DNA of 64,000 nucleotides, from the NCBI RefSeq assembly GCF_025558485.1, contig NZ_CP102930.1:496001-560000 (forward strand), read 5' to 3'. Positions 52,799-62,024 of this stretch are shown here, one piece after another. The notes under the pieces were generated by a model. It saw nothing but the letters and a program-made list of their open reading frames with translations, did not search any database and was not told the DNA's origin. Origin of the DNA: Bdellovibrio bacteriovorus (GTDB taxonomy: Bacteria > Bdellovibrionota > Bdellovibrionia > Bdellovibrionales > Bdellovibrionaceae). The position numbers and the translations under genes were made by a program. Position 1 is the first letter of the stretch. Each line of letters starts with the position of its first letter.

Positions 52799-54010
52799 TT
52801 AAGAGCCTGCCACCACCTTCGCCCCGGTTTGTTCCAGAGCCGCTTTGATTCTTTCAGCATGATCAATGCTGGAGGTTTCCAGAACGAAGTCGATTCGTGT
52901 TTCACGCAGGGAAAGCCCCTTGGAAACACGGTCATGACGCACTTCCAGAATGTTGGCCTTTTGCGAGGCAATTGCCTGAGTCAAACGGCTTAGATTTCCC
53001 GGCAGGTCATCCACGATCACCGAAAGTTCACACAGACGTCCGCGCAGGATCTGCCCGCGATCAATGATCTTGGAAACGATATTCAAATCAATGTTACCAC
53101 CACTGATAATCACACAGGTCTTTTTACCCAGATTCAGATTGCGGGACATCGCAGCCGCCATCGCCGCTGCTCCGGAACCTTCAGCCACAGTTTTCGCGCG
53201 TTCCATCAGGAACACAATGGCTTCGGCAATTTCGTCATCACTGACCGTCACCACTTCGTCCACATACTTGGAAATGAAATTATCCAGCATCACCTGCGAC
53301 GGGTTTTTAATCGCGATACCATCGGCAATCGTTGCCGCTCTTTTGGCCTGGGACAGAGGTTGCTTGTTAAACAAGTGCGCCATTCCCGGCGAGCGGTCAC
53401 TTTGCACACCGATCACACGCACCTTGGGATTGATGGACTTAACTGCCAGAGAAATACCACTGATCAAACCGCCACCACCGATAGGCACGATGATGGAATC
53501 CAGATCCGGAACCTTTTCCAGAATCTCAATTCCAATAGTCCCCTGCCCGGCAATCACATAAGGGTCCTGATAGGGATGCACAAAGGTAAAGCCGTGTTCT
53601 TTTTCCAGCTTTTGTGCGTGTTCAAAGGCTTCATCATAGATCTCGCCCTTCAACACCACATTCGCGCCGTAATCACGGGTCGCAGAAGCTTTACTGATAG
53701 AGGCATTTTCCGGCATCACGATGGTGGATTTGACTCCGGCCAGTTTGGCTGACAGAGCCACCCCCTGAGCGTGATTTCCGGCAGAGCTTGCCACCACGCC
53801 ACGGGCTTTTTCTTCCGCCGTCAGATTGGAGATCTTGTTATAGGCGCCACGGAACTTGAAGCTTCCGGTGCGCTGAGTGTTTTCAAATTTAAAATAGACT
53901 TCGCTCTTTAGAAGATTGCTGGCACTGATAGAGTGGCTCATCTCGGTGGGGCAAATGATGTCTTTAATTAACTCTCGGGCTTTCTGGATGTCTGCAAAGC
54001 TGACTTTCAT
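52799..54010 (-). CDS. ilvA: Threonine ammonia-lyase with ACT domain
   Basis: Converts threonine to 2-oxobutanoate for isoleucine synthesis. 403 residues: PLP lysine K52 in TGSFKFRGAYNK, ASSAGNHAQGVALSAK, PIGGGGLISGISLA and a C-terminal ACT domain (about 325-400, LCELSVIVDDLPGNLSRL) for feedback control. This is the single-ACT short form. Confidence 0.9.
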   Translation of the reverse strand: MKVSFADIQKARELIKDIICPTEMSHSISASNLLKSEVYFKFENTQRTGSFKFRGAYNKISNLTAEEKARGVVASSAGNHAQGVALSAKLAGVKSTIVMPENASISKASATRDYGANVVLKGEIYDEAFEHAQKLEKEHGFTFVHPYQDPYVIAGQGTIGIEILEKVPDLDSIIVPIGGGGLISGISLAVKSINPKVRVIGVQSDRSPGMAHLFNKQPLSQAKRAATIADGIAIKNPSQVMLDNFISKYVDEVVTVSDDEIAEAIVFLMERAKTVAEGSGAAAMAAAMSRNLNLGKKTCVIISGGNIDLNIVSKIIDRGQILRGRLCELSVIVDDLPGNLSRLTQAIASQKANILEVRHDRVSKGLSLRETRIDFVLETSSIDHAERIKAALEQTGAKVVAGS

Positions 54011-54016
54011 TTTGAA

Positions 54017-54271
54017 TCAGGGCTCCCAATACACAGTTAACCCCAATATCGGCGGATACTCCTTATGGGGAAGGACAGACGATGAATCCTGACCTCCACT
54101 GATACTGGAGTAAAAATTCGATTCGGTCATGCCCATGGCCCTACTCTCGTCGAAAAAGTAAAAGGGTGCAAGGTGCTTTCCGCAGCACTCACAGGCTGTC
54201 ACCAGCTCGGCTTCTGCCGAATTGACGGTACCGCAGATATGACACAAGCGAAAATGAGTTCGGGTTGCCAT
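54017..54271 (-). CDS. Small zinc-ribbon protein, unknown function
   Basis: 84 residues with a four-cysteine motif CHIC-x15-CECC (LCHICGT, TACECCGKH), likely zinc-binding. The tail GQDSSSVLPHKEYPPILGL is not recognised. Six bases upstream of ilvA, so co-transcribed. Confidence 0.65.
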   Translation of the reverse strand: MATRTHFRLCHICGTVNSAEAELVTACECCGKHLAPFYFFDESRAMGMTESNFYSSISGGQDSSSVLPHKEYPPILGLTVYWEP

Positions 54272-54463
54272 AGGGACTCCTTCCTGAAGCCATCCTTATC
54301 TTAGGCCTCACCAGGAACCCCAGCAAGACGCGGTCTCAATTTAAGTTATTGATATCAGGAAGCTAGCTGGCTAATGACTTTTCGCGTTATGCGCATTTTG
54401 AGTCCCCCAACAAGCTTCCCGAAAAGATCTCGTGCAATCGCCTCGAAGCGAGACCGCAGGTTC

Positions 54464-54492
54464 TTGCGCACCAGCCCGAAGAGAGATAGGTT
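54464..54492 (+). promoter_or_regulatory. Possible asnS promoter
   Basis: -35 TTGCGC (54464-54469), 17 bases, -10 TAGGTT (54487-54492). The -35 and spacing are the same as at hisS. Confidence 0.45.
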
Positions 54493-54516
54493 ATTTGGAA
54501 TGCTGAAAGGGCCTTT

Positions 54517-55908
54517 ATGGAAACGACATTGGTAAAATCACTATTTAGAGAAACCGAAAAGTACCTGGACAAAGAAATTCACATGTCCGGATGGGTTCGC
54601 AAAATTCGCGATCAGAAAAATTTCGGCTTCATTGAATTGAATGACGGAACCTTCTTCAAAGGGGTTCAAGTGGTCTTCGATACCAATCTTTCCAATTTCG
54701 ACGACGTGGCAAAACTGTCCATCTCCAGCTCTGTGCTGGTGACCGGTAAAGTTGTGAAATCCCAGGGCGCTGGCCAAAGCTTTGAAGTGATGGCATCCAA
54801 AATCGAAATCGTGCAAAAAGCCGATCTGGAATACCCTCTGCAAAACAAACGTCACAGCATGGAATTCCTGCGTGAGATCGCCCATCTTCGTCCGCGCACC
54901 AACACGTTCTCTGCGGTTTTCCGCGTGCGTTCTGTGCTGGCTTATGCGATTCACAAATTCTTCCATGACCAGAACTTCGTGTACGTGAACACCCCGATCA
55001 TCACAGGCTCTGATGCGGAAGGTGCCGGTGAAATGTTCCGCGTGACAACTTTGAAGCTGGATAAACCACCACGCAAAGAAGACGGCAGCATTGATGCCAG
55101 CCAGGACTTCTTCGGCAAAGAAACCAACCTGACTGTTTCCGGCCAATTAAACGGTGAAACTTTCTGTGCGGCTTTCCGTAACATCTACACATTCGGTCCG
55201 ACCTTCCGTGCGGAAAACTCCAACACCTCCCGCCATGCGGCGGAATTCTGGATGATCGAACCTGAAATTGCCTTTGCGGATCTGACAGCCAACATGGAGC
55301 TGGCTGAAGACATGATCAAGTACATCATCCGCTACGTGATGGAACAATGTCCGGAAGAGATGGAATTCTTCAATCAGTTCGTAGAAAAAGGTCTGTTCGA
55401 CAAACTGAACAACGTTCTGAACAACCAATTTGCGCGGGTGACTTACACTGAAGCCATCGAGATCCTGCAAAAATCCGGTAAGAAGTTCGAATACCCTGTG
55501 CAGTGGGGTATCGACATGCAATCCGAACACGAACGCTTCCTGGCTGAAGAACACTTCAAAAAGCCGGTGTTTGTGACAGATTATCCAAAAGACATCAAAG
55601 CGTTCTATATGAAGATGAATGCGGACGACAAAACAGTTCGTGCGATGGATTTGCTGGCTCCGGGTATTGGTGAGATCATTGGTGGTTCTCAGCGTGAGGA
55701 CAATCTGGAAAAGCTGGAAGCACGTATGAGACAGGTGGGCCTGCATCCGGAAGAATATTCTTTCTATACGGATCTGCGCCGCTATGGCAGCTTCCCGCAT
55801 GCGGGTTACGGTCTGGGCTTTGAGCGCATGATGATGTATATCACCGGCATGGGGAATATCCGTGACGTGATTCCATTCCCAAGAACACCGAAGAATGCTT
55901 TGTTCTAG
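54517..55908 (+). CDS. asnS: Asparaginyl-tRNA synthetase
   Basis: 463 residues of a class IIb synthetase. The N-terminal OB anticodon domain reads [21 protein letters not shown], motif 2 [21 protein letters not shown], and motif 3 [14 protein letters not shown] near the C-terminus. [10 protein letters not shown] marks AsnS rather than AspS. AAAGGG site before the ATG. About 245 bases to the preceding gene hold no other gene. Confidence 0.96.
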   Translation: METTLVKSLFRETEKYLDKEIHMSGWVRKIRDQKNFGFIELNDGTFFKGVQVVFDTNLSNFDDVAKLSISSSVLVTGKVVKSQGAGQSFEVMASKIEIVQKADLEYPLQNKRHSMEFLREIAHLRPRTNTFSAVFRVRSVLAYAIHKFFHDQNFVYVNTPIITGSDAEGAGEMFRVTTLKLDKPPRKEDGSIDASQDFFGKETNLTVSGQLNGETFCAAFRNIYTFGPTFRAENSNTSRHAAEFWMIEPEIAFADLTANMELAEDMIKYIIRYVMEQCPEEMEFFNQFVEKGLFDKLNNVLNNQFARVTYTEAIEILQKSGKKFEYPVQWGIDMQSEHERFLAEEHFKKPVFVTDYPKDIKAFYMKMNADDKTVRAMDLLAPGIGEIIGGSQREDNLEKLEARMRQVGLHPEEYSFYTDLRRYGSFPHAGYGLGFERMMMYITGMGNIRDVIPFPRTPKNALF

Positions 55909-55914
55909 AAAATC

Positions 55915-55942
55915 AAAAGGAGGCGCAAGCCTCCTTTTTTCT
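55915..55942 (+). terminator. asnS terminator
   Basis: Ten-base-pair stem AAAAGGAGGC / GCCTCCTTTT, GCAA tetraloop and a long T run. Confidence 0.92.
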
Positions 55943-55974
55943 TTGTTCTTCTGCCGCTCTTTGCTGCGTTCCAA

Positions 55975-56239
55975 GATTCATCCCCACTGAACACCGTGTT
56001 CATCTTCTTTACGAATTTGCGACCCCTGACAACAAACATCTCTCCAACTGCAAGGTGGAGTTTCCAGCGCAGGTACAGAAATTGAAGTCATTTCTGAAAG
56101 CTTCGTTCACTGCCAGAAATTGATCTCAGATTGAGACAGCGTGAAAACACCGCGAAGTCAGCAGGACCTTCGACTTGTTTAAAGATGATCTGCTTCATCT
56201 TTTAAACAGAAGTCCGAAGAGCCTATTAGGAGTATTAAT
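55975..56239 (+). other. Gene-free region with several hairpins upstream of the 56240 gene
   Basis: No gene is seen. Inverted repeats: CTCCA / TGGAG (56042-56060), CAGAAAT / ATTTCTG (56076-56096), TCTCA / TGAGA (near 56132), and a long imperfect stem at 56169-56220 whose inner arms are TTTAAAGATGA / TCATCTTTTAAA. The last ends eight bases before AGGAG of the next gene. It could be a structured leader or a small RNA. Confidence 0.4.
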
Positions 56240-57382
56240 TTGGGTTTATTGAATCGCGTCCTTCGCATCTTTGTCGCACTGACTCTGTTGGGAAGCTCAG
56301 CACTGGCTGACATTCCTCAGGAGCTTCAGGACGTGGTTTTCTCCGGAGACCTGAATGGCCGCTCTTCTGTGGATTTCCGATCCAACGCCCGCAATATTAA
56401 ATCTCTTGTACCCAAAGACTCTGAAGCCACCATCCTTGAAACCCGTCAGTTGAAACGCACCGGTTCTTACGGTCTGAAAGTGCGTTTGACCAAAGTGGGT
56501 GACAGCAAAGGCACAAATTCCGCCAAAGTGGGCGACGAAGTCTGGGTTTATTTCTCGCAAAAAGATCCATGGCTTGCATTTAAAGACAAAGAAGGCTCTG
56601 AAGTTCAGGACCCCGAGGAAGCACTGACATCCCGTGCACAGCGCGATGGTGAAGGTCTTCCCGTGGAAGGAACTGTCAGCAAGCCGACCCTGCCAACGAA
56701 GGAAATCGTAAAGGCGACGCAGAAGCCCCTGCCTTCCGAAGATCCAAATCTGGCAAAAAACTCTGATCCGAAGAAAACCGAAGGCGATATCTGCGTGAAC
56801 TGTTCTGTGGCGCAAACCACCGATCAGGCTCAACGCAACATCCAGAATATCCGGGATGTGAAAACCGAGATCAACAAGTCCTCTGCCAGCATCCCGCGCA
56901 ATGCCGCTGCTGGAAAGTGGTCTGATGATCCGATGATCATGCGCTATTCTGAAGGAAAAGAAGTAAAGAATTCCATCAGCTACGGCATAAGAAACAAACG
57001 AAAAAAATCCAGCGGTTATTGCTACCGTTATGTCAAACGTGCCCTGATGGGCGGTGACATGATCGACCGCTACCCGCCGGGTGGACATGCCCGCGATGCC
57101 GTTCGCGACCTGAAAGCCCAGGGTATGATTAATCTGATGGACAACCCGAAGTACCGTGACATGATTAAAAGTCCGGCGGATGTTCCCAAAGGGGCCGTTA
57201 TCGTCTATCATAATGGTACCAAGGAATCCGGTGACGTTCAGATCAAAACTGACTGGGGCAGTAATGGCGGATTTGTCAGTGACTTCTATTCCGGCAATTC
57301 GTTCTTAAGCTCTCCGAAAGCCCGCAGATATGCCGCCCAAGGAAAGCCGTACCGAATGATTGGCGTGATGATTAAACCGTAG
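56240..57382 (+). CDS. Secreted putative cysteine-type cell-wall protein
   Basis: 380 residues from a TTG (AGGAG seven bases upstream): signal peptide (RVLRIFVALTLLGSSALA-D), an SH3-like part (about 60-110), a Pro/Lys-rich linker with CVNC (185-188) and a C-terminal domain (about 245-380). That domain begins GYCYRYVKRALM with C261, includes GGHARDAV (H283) and ends in PKGAVIVYHN and GFVSDFYSGNSF. It recalls CHAP-like wall hydrolase domains. From memory, relatives have a GHIEIKT-type strand; here it is SGDVQIKT, so the expected histidine is Asp332. Enzyme activity is therefore uncertain. Confidence 0.6.
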   Translation: MGLLNRVLRIFVALTLLGSSALADIPQELQDVVFSGDLNGRSSVDFRSNARNIKSLVPKDSEATILETRQLKRTGSYGLKVRLTKVGDSKGTNSAKVGDEVWVYFSQKDPWLAFKDKEGSEVQDPEEALTSRAQRDGEGLPVEGTVSKPTLPTKEIVKATQKPLPSEDPNLAKNSDPKKTEGDICVNCSVAQTTDQAQRNIQNIRDVKTEINKSSASIPRNAAAGKWSDDPMIMRYSEGKEVKNSISYGIRNKRKKSSGYCYRYVKRALMGGDMIDRYPPGGHARDAVRDLKAQGMINLMDNPKYRDMIKSPADVPKGAVIVYHNGTKESGDVQIKTDWGSNGGFVSDFYSGNSFLSSPKARRYAAQGKPYRMIGVMIKP

Positions 57383-57395
57383 GAAGGAGCACAAG

Positions 57396-57836
57396 ATGAA
57401 AAAAACCATGATGACTCTGATTCTTTGTTCTTTCTTCGCCACTCCGGCGATGGCGGCTTTTTATGATGTCCGCGAAGCCATCGAAAAGCTTCATGCTGCC
57501 AAAGTCGATGCTTTAATCACAGTGACAGAAGACACCAAACTTTCCGAAGACGAAATGAAAGCCCAGGACAAGGCTTTTGCCGCCCTGGAAGCAGCCGTGA
57601 CCACCGCAGTGAAAGAATCCGGCACGGAAGAGTTGCAAGAGGAAATCATCAAGGCCACCGTGGTTCTTCTGAAAAAAGACCCCACTCAGTATGCCGGTGA
57701 AGTTGTTCTGCCTTTGTATGAAAAAAATAAAAAAAGCTTCCTGAGCAATCTCAAGAAGCTTCCTGCATCTGATGCCAAACTGGTGGAGGACGCTGTTAAG
57801 TCAGCCGCCCGCCAGATCAAATCCGGCAACGGCTGA
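57396..57836 (+). CDS. Small secreted helical protein, unknown function
   Basis: 146 residues with a signal peptide (MTLILCSFFATPAMA-A) and a helical, Ala/Glu/Lys-rich mature part (VREAIEKLHAAKVDALI, LSEDEMKAQDKAFAALEAAV). AGGAAGGAGC stands before the ATG. Thirteen bases after the putative wall protein, so in its operon. Not recognised. Confidence 0.65.
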   Translation: MKKTMMTLILCSFFATPAMAAFYDVREAIEKLHAAKVDALITVTEDTKLSEDEMKAQDKAFAALEAAVTTAVKESGTEELQEEIIKATVVLLKKDPTQYAGEVVLPLYEKNKKSFLSNLKKLPASDAKLVEDAVKSAARQIKSGNG

Positions 57837-57855
57837 AAGCATTCAAAAAAGCCTG

Positions 57856-58581
57856 CTAAACGGAAGCAATCTCACTGAAGGATTTTGCTTCCAACGAAGC
57901 TCCCCCGACAAGGAAACCGTTCACATGCGGCTGCTTAATCAAGCCTGCGGCATTATCCGGTTTTACGCTGCCACCGTACAGAATCGGTGCTGATTCAAAG
58001 CCCAAAGCTTTCAAAATGGAATAAACATCGGTGTGCGTTTCAGCCACTTGTTCCGGTGTTGCCACCTTCCCCGTTCCGATAGCCCACACAGGTTCATAAG
58101 CCACCACCAACGGTTTTGTCTTGTCGGCTTTTGCCAACCCCAGATTCAATTGTGTTTCCAAAACCCGGAAAGTTTTAGCGGATTCACGTTCTTGCAGGGT
58201 TTCACCGATGCACAACATCGGGGTCAGGCCCAAGCCTTGAACGAAAGCCACTTTGTCCGCGACCAGAGCATCCCCTTCACCGAAAAGACTGCGTCTTTCG
58301 CTGTGACCAATCAGGATATAACTGCCGCCCAGATCTTTCACCACTTGTGCTGAGTTTTCACCTGTGAAAGCCCCTTGCGCCTGGAAGTACGCGTTCTGCG
58401 CACCCCACTTGATGGAAGTGCCTTTCAAGGATTCGCTGGCAGCTTCCAAAGAAATCGCGGAAGGAAAGAATACAACTTCCCCCGTGGCCTTCCCCGCCAA
58501 TTCCTTGAACTGAGCAAAGAACTCACGCGTTTCTTTGGGGGATTTAAATAGCTTCCAGTTCGCCGCAAAAATCTTTTTCAT
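57856..58581 (-). CDS. tpiA: Triosephosphate isomerase
   Basis: 241 residues from the ATG at 58581, one base after the pgk stop. ANWKLFKS holds the N-terminal lysine, YILIGHSERR the histidine, and VAYEPVWAIGTGK the catalytic glutamate; YGGSVKPDNA closes the phosphate site. Interconverts dihydroxyacetone phosphate and glyceraldehyde 3-phosphate. The longer reading frame upstream overlaps pgk and is rejected. Confidence 0.95.
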   Translation of the reverse strand: MKKIFAANWKLFKSPKETREFFAQFKELAGKATGEVVFFPSAISLEAASESLKGTSIKWGAQNAYFQAQGAFTGENSAQVVKDLGGSYILIGHSERRSLFGEGDALVADKVAFVQGLGLTPMLCIGETLQERESAKTFRVLETQLNLGLAKADKTKPLVVAYEPVWAIGTGKVATPEQVAETHTDVYSILKALGFESAPILYGGSVKPDNAAGLIKQPHVNGFLVGGASLEAKSFSEIASV

Positions 58582-58582
58582 C

Positions 58583-59788
58583 CTAACGTACCCTTGTGCG
58601 CAAGATTTCAAGACCTGGCAGTTTGTCGCCCTGAAGATATTCAAGGGAGGCACCACCACCGGTAGAGATGTGAGTCATCTTATCTGCAAAGCCGGAAGCT
58701 TCAGCTGCCGCCGCAGAATCGCCCCCACCCACGATCTTCACGGCATCACTTTCCGCGATAGCCTGAGCCACGCCGAAAGTTCCTTTGGCAAAGGCCGGGT
58801 TTTCAAAAATACCCATAGGGCCGTTCCAGAAGATGGTGCCCGCTTCACGCAAAGCCACAGAGAAATTCTTGATGGATTTCGGACCGATGTCCACACCCAG
58901 CTCATCTTCAGCAATCGCCACATCGTTTGTCACGCGGGCATTGGCCGTGTCTGTGATGCCTTTTGTAGCCACATGATCCACTGGCAACAAAATAGTTTTG
59001 TTACGAGCTTCAATACGCTCGATCATTTCCTTGGCGTATTTTAGCTTGTCATTTTCAACCAAAGATTTTCCAACCGGCAGACCTTGAGCTTTCAGGAAGG
59101 TGTAAGCCATCGCGCCACCCACGATAAAGCCATCAACCACGTCCATCAGACGTTCGATCACAGCAATCTTGTCAGAAACCTTCGCGCCACCCATCACCGC
59201 AATGTACGGACGTTTTGGGTTTTGCAACAGGGAATCCAGCATGGTGATTTCTTTTTCGATCAGGAAACCAATGCCCTTGTCTTTCATTACGGAAGGCAAA
59301 GCGTGAATGGTTGCGTGCGCGCGGTGAGATGCTCCGAAAGCGTCATTGATGTATATGTCGCTGTAGTTCGCGATTTTTTGCGCGAACTCCACAGAGTCTT
59401 TCGTCTCCCCTTCTTCAAAACGCACGTTTTCCAGAAGGATGATCTGATTTTTCTTCAAAGACGGAAGCAGATGTTTTGGCGCATCGGAATCCGGCTCTTC
59501 CACCAGAATCACTTCCGCACCCAAAAGATCCTGAAGGCGTTTTGCCACAGGCTCCAAAGAAAATTCTTTGTCGTCTTTGGTTTTAGGACGACCCAGGTGG
59601 GAAGCCAGAACCAGCTTCGCGCCCTTTTCCATGCAATACTTGATCGTTGGCAAGGAAGCCGTGATACGGTTTTCATCCGTGATCTTGCCGCCTTCCATCG
59701 GAACGTTCAAATCCAAGCGAAGGAAAACAACTTTTCCTTCCAACTCGAAATCACGAACTGTCTTGATACCTTTTAGACCGTTAGACAT
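58583..59788 (-). CDS. pgk: Phosphoglycerate kinase
   Basis: 401 residues: KVVFLRLDLNVPME at the N-terminus, SHLGRPK, GGAKVSDKIAVIE in mid-protein and the C-terminal GGGDSAAAAEASG. Makes ATP from 1,3-bisphosphoglycerate. Middle gene of gap-pgk-tpiA, three bases after gap. Confidence 0.96.
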   Translation of the reverse strand: MSNGLKGIKTVRDFELEGKVVFLRLDLNVPMEGGKITDENRITASLPTIKYCMEKGAKLVLASHLGRPKTKDDKEFSLEPVAKRLQDLLGAEVILVEEPDSDAPKHLLPSLKKNQIILLENVRFEEGETKDSVEFAQKIANYSDIYINDAFGASHRAHATIHALPSVMKDKGIGFLIEKEITMLDSLLQNPKRPYIAVMGGAKVSDKIAVIERLMDVVDGFIVGGAMAYTFLKAQGLPVGKSLVENDKLKYAKEMIERIEARNKTILLPVDHVATKGITDTANARVTNDVAIAEDELGVDIGPKSIKNFSVALREAGTIFWNGPMGIFENPAFAKGTFGVAQAIAESDAVKIVGGGDSAAAAEASGFADKMTHISTGGGASLEYLQGDKLPGLEILRTRVR

Positions 59789-59791
59789 GGA

Positions 59792-60799
59792 TTACAGACC
59801 TTTCTGTTGCATATACAAAGCAACATCCACCATGCGGTTAGAGAAGCCCGTTTCATTGTCGTACCAGGAAAGAACTTTCACCATGCGAGGACCCACAACC
59901 ATGGTGGAAGCCAAATCCACGATGGAAGAGTGTTTGTTGCCATTGAAATCAACGCTGACAAGCTCTTTGTCTTCAACAGCCAGAATGCCTTTCAAAGCTC
60001 CTTTGGAAGCCGCGATCAAAGCTTCGTTCACAGATTCTTTCGTCACATCTTTTTTTGCAGTGAATGTGAAATCCACCAAAGACACGTTCGGAGTCGGAAC
60101 GCGTACGGAGATACCGTCAATTTTTCCTTTAAGCTCTGGCAATACCAAGCCCACGTTTTTCGCTGCGCCTGTTGTTGTCGGGATCATGCTGACCGCCGCC
60201 GCACGCGCACGACGCAAGTCCTTGTGAGGAGCATCCAGAATTTTCTGGTCATTTGTGTAAGAGTGAACCGTCATCATCGTTCCGTGCTCAACACCGAAGG
60301 TGTCATTCAGAACTTTCGCCAAAGGGGCCAGACAGTTTGTCGTGCAGGAAGCATTGGAAACCACTGTGTGCTTGGATGGATCGTAAGCTTCGTGGTTGAT
60401 ACCATAAACCATCGTGATGTCCGCACCTTTTTCCGCAGGGCCGGAAACCAAAACGCGTTTCGCGCCACCAGCGATGTGCTGCGTGAATTCGGCCTTGTCT
60501 TTGAAGGCGCCAGTGCATTCAAGAACCAAATCAACGCCCCATTCCTTCCAGGGAACTTCCGCAGGATTGCGAGTTTTGGAAACGTGGATTTTTTTGCCGT
60601 TCACAATAAGGTTGTGGCCTTCAGTGGAAACATCCGCCCCAAACACACCGTGAGCAGAGTCGTATTTTAGCAAGTGCGCATCACCCTCGATGCTGTCCAA
60701 AGAATTGATTCCGACGATATCGAATTTTTCAAAACCCGCGCGGAAAAGAACACGACCAATACGACCAAAACCGTTGATACCAACACGCAACTTAGACAT
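59792..60799 (-). CDS. gap: Glyceraldehyde-3-phosphate dehydrogenase
   Basis: 335 residues from the ATG at 60799, with AAGGAGC upstream. The Rossmann motif GINGFGRIGR (6-15), the catalytic cysteine in SNASCTTNCLAP and the C-terminal SWYDNETGFSNRMVD are all intact. First gene of the glycolytic operon. An alternative start ten codons upstream is not supported by a ribosome site. Confidence 0.96.
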   Translation of the reverse strand: MSKLRVGINGFGRIGRVLFRAGFEKFDIVGINSLDSIEGDAHLLKYDSAHGVFGADVSTEGHNLIVNGKKIHVSKTRNPAEVPWKEWGVDLVLECTGAFKDKAEFTQHIAGGAKRVLVSGPAEKGADITMVYGINHEAYDPSKHTVVSNASCTTNCLAPLAKVLNDTFGVEHGTMMTVHSYTNDQKILDAPHKDLRRARAAAVSMIPTTTGAAKNVGLVLPELKGKIDGISVRVPTPNVSLVDFTFTAKKDVTKESVNEALIAASKGALKGILAVEDKELVSVDFNGNKHSSIVDLASTMVVGPRMVKVLSWYDNETGFSNRMVDVALYMQQKGL

Positions 60800-60848
60800 G
60801 AGTGAGCTCCTTGTTTTAAACCCACTCAATATCAGCTTTTGAACGCTA

Positions 60849-60888
60849 AAAAGCCAGTCTAGACACCATTTGTCATAGACTGGCTTTT
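60849..60888 (-). terminator. Terminator of the 60946 gene
   Basis: On the minus strand AAAAGCCAGTCTA pairs with TAGACTGGCTTTT, extended by TGAC(A) / TGTC, followed by T residues. It separates the surface-protein gene from gap. Confidence 0.85.
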
Positions 60889-60945
60889 AGTGAAATTTCC
60901 TTAAAATTTCAGGCTCATAGGCCGTTTTCAGGCCTTACAAGCTTC

Positions 60946-61914
60946 CTAGCGACTCACAGACAGGGACGGACGGTCCTGATTGGAGATCGCGTTCACCAGA
61001 ATATCTGCGTATCCGCCCATGGATTCAACACGAAGGTCGATAACCTGGATGCGTTCACGGATATTCAGATTCTCGGAAACTTCGGATTGTCCAGCGTAGA
61101 TTGTGCGAGTGTTGGACAGGTAGTTGATACGCACTGGCTGATTGGAGGCTGTGTAAACCATGGCTTCATGGATTTTCACGCCTGCAGACAGAGCACGAAC
61201 TTCAATACGTTCCAAAGTCACCGGATAACGAAGAGTCACGCGAACCCACTCACCACCAGTACGACGAGTCACCTGGCTGATCTGCACATTGCCTTCATAA
61301 CCACGGCCATTGTGACCTGGAGGAGGTGGAGGTGTTGGACGAGTTGGTTGAGATGGATATGTCGGTCTTACCGGACCATCATTGTGACGACCGCCACCGT
61401 TGTCGCGACCACCGAAGCGGACTTCAGTTTCACGAACTTCATACCATGAACCGTCTCTGCGGGAACATGCCACACCACGAGTTTCCTCTGTACGGTCACG
61501 CATGTAGATCACGCTTGTGTATTCACGGCAATATTCGCCAGTGCGGTTGTTGTAGCCTTCACGAGTGGAAGTGAAACTGCCGCGTGCGCCTGTGCGGGAG
61601 CCATAGTTACGACCATCCCAGTCACGACGACTGCCCAAACGGTCTTCCAGAGAGCGTCTTTGCGCTTCTGCCAATGCACGACGATCAGCTTCATCCAAGT
61701 CCTTGCCGACTTTGGAACCAATCATCGTTCCAGCGATTGCACCAATGATAATCGCTGCTTTATTACCGTTCCCTTTACCGATTTGAGTACCGATACCGCC
61801 ACCGATGATACCACCGATAATTCCACCAATGGTTTCCTTATCTGCGAATGCCGGGCTTGTATATTGTACAAGGGAAGCGACAATAAGTGATCCTAGAACG
61901 AGGTTCTTTTTCAT
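60946..61914 (-). CDS. Glycine-zipper outer-envelope protein with C-terminal beta-sandwich domain
   Basis: 322 residues: signal peptide (LVLGSLIVASLVQYTSPAFA-D), a glycine zipper (GGIIGGIIGGGIGTQIGKG, about 30-50, then IIGAIAGTMIGSKVG), a charged linker, a segment with Cys at YCREYTS and ACSRRDGSW, and a C-terminal domain (about 210-322). The C-terminal domain repeats in the next gene (see findings). Glycine zippers of this kind insert into membranes. AAGGAGACG precedes the ATG. Confidence 0.75.
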   Translation of the reverse strand: MKKNLVLGSLIVASLVQYTSPAFADKETIGGIIGGIIGGGIGTQIGKGNGNKAAIIIGAIAGTMIGSKVGKDLDEADRRALAEAQRRSLEDRLGSRRDWDGRNYGSRTGARGSFTSTREGYNNRTGEYCREYTSVIYMRDRTEETRGVACSRRDGSWYEVRETEVRFGGRDNGGGRHNDGPVRPTYPSQPTRPTPPPPPGHNGRGYEGNVQISQVTRRTGGEWVRVTLRYPVTLERIEVRALSAGVKIHEAMVYTASNQPVRINYLSNTRTIYAGQSEVSENLNIRERIQVIDLRVESMGGYADILVNAISNQDRPSLSVSR

Positions 61915-61989
61915 AAACGTCTCCTTAAAGACTGATTAGTGAATCCGTTGAGCCTATATCCAAACTTTGTGCCAATAAAATCAGTGTCA

Positions 61990-62012
61990 AAAGGGGACCA
62001 AAATGATCCCCT
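61990..62012 (-). terminator. Terminator of the repeat protein gene
   Basis: On the minus strand AGGGGA / TCCCCT with a nine-base loop, followed by TTTT. Modest stem. Confidence 0.6.
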
Positions 62013-62024
62013 ACTCACATTAAA

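Noticed and set aside
54272..54516. T-box or tRNA-like leader before asnS
   Set aside because: No T-box core sequence or acceptor-arm fold found; only a short CTCGAAGCGAG repeat.
55975..56239. c-di-GMP riboswitch
   Set aside because: Conserved bases of the known class I and II riboswitches are not present.
56297..57211. A 304-residue minus-strand frame opposite the wall-type protein
   Set aside because: No ribosome site; the opposite strand has a clear signal peptide and operon context.
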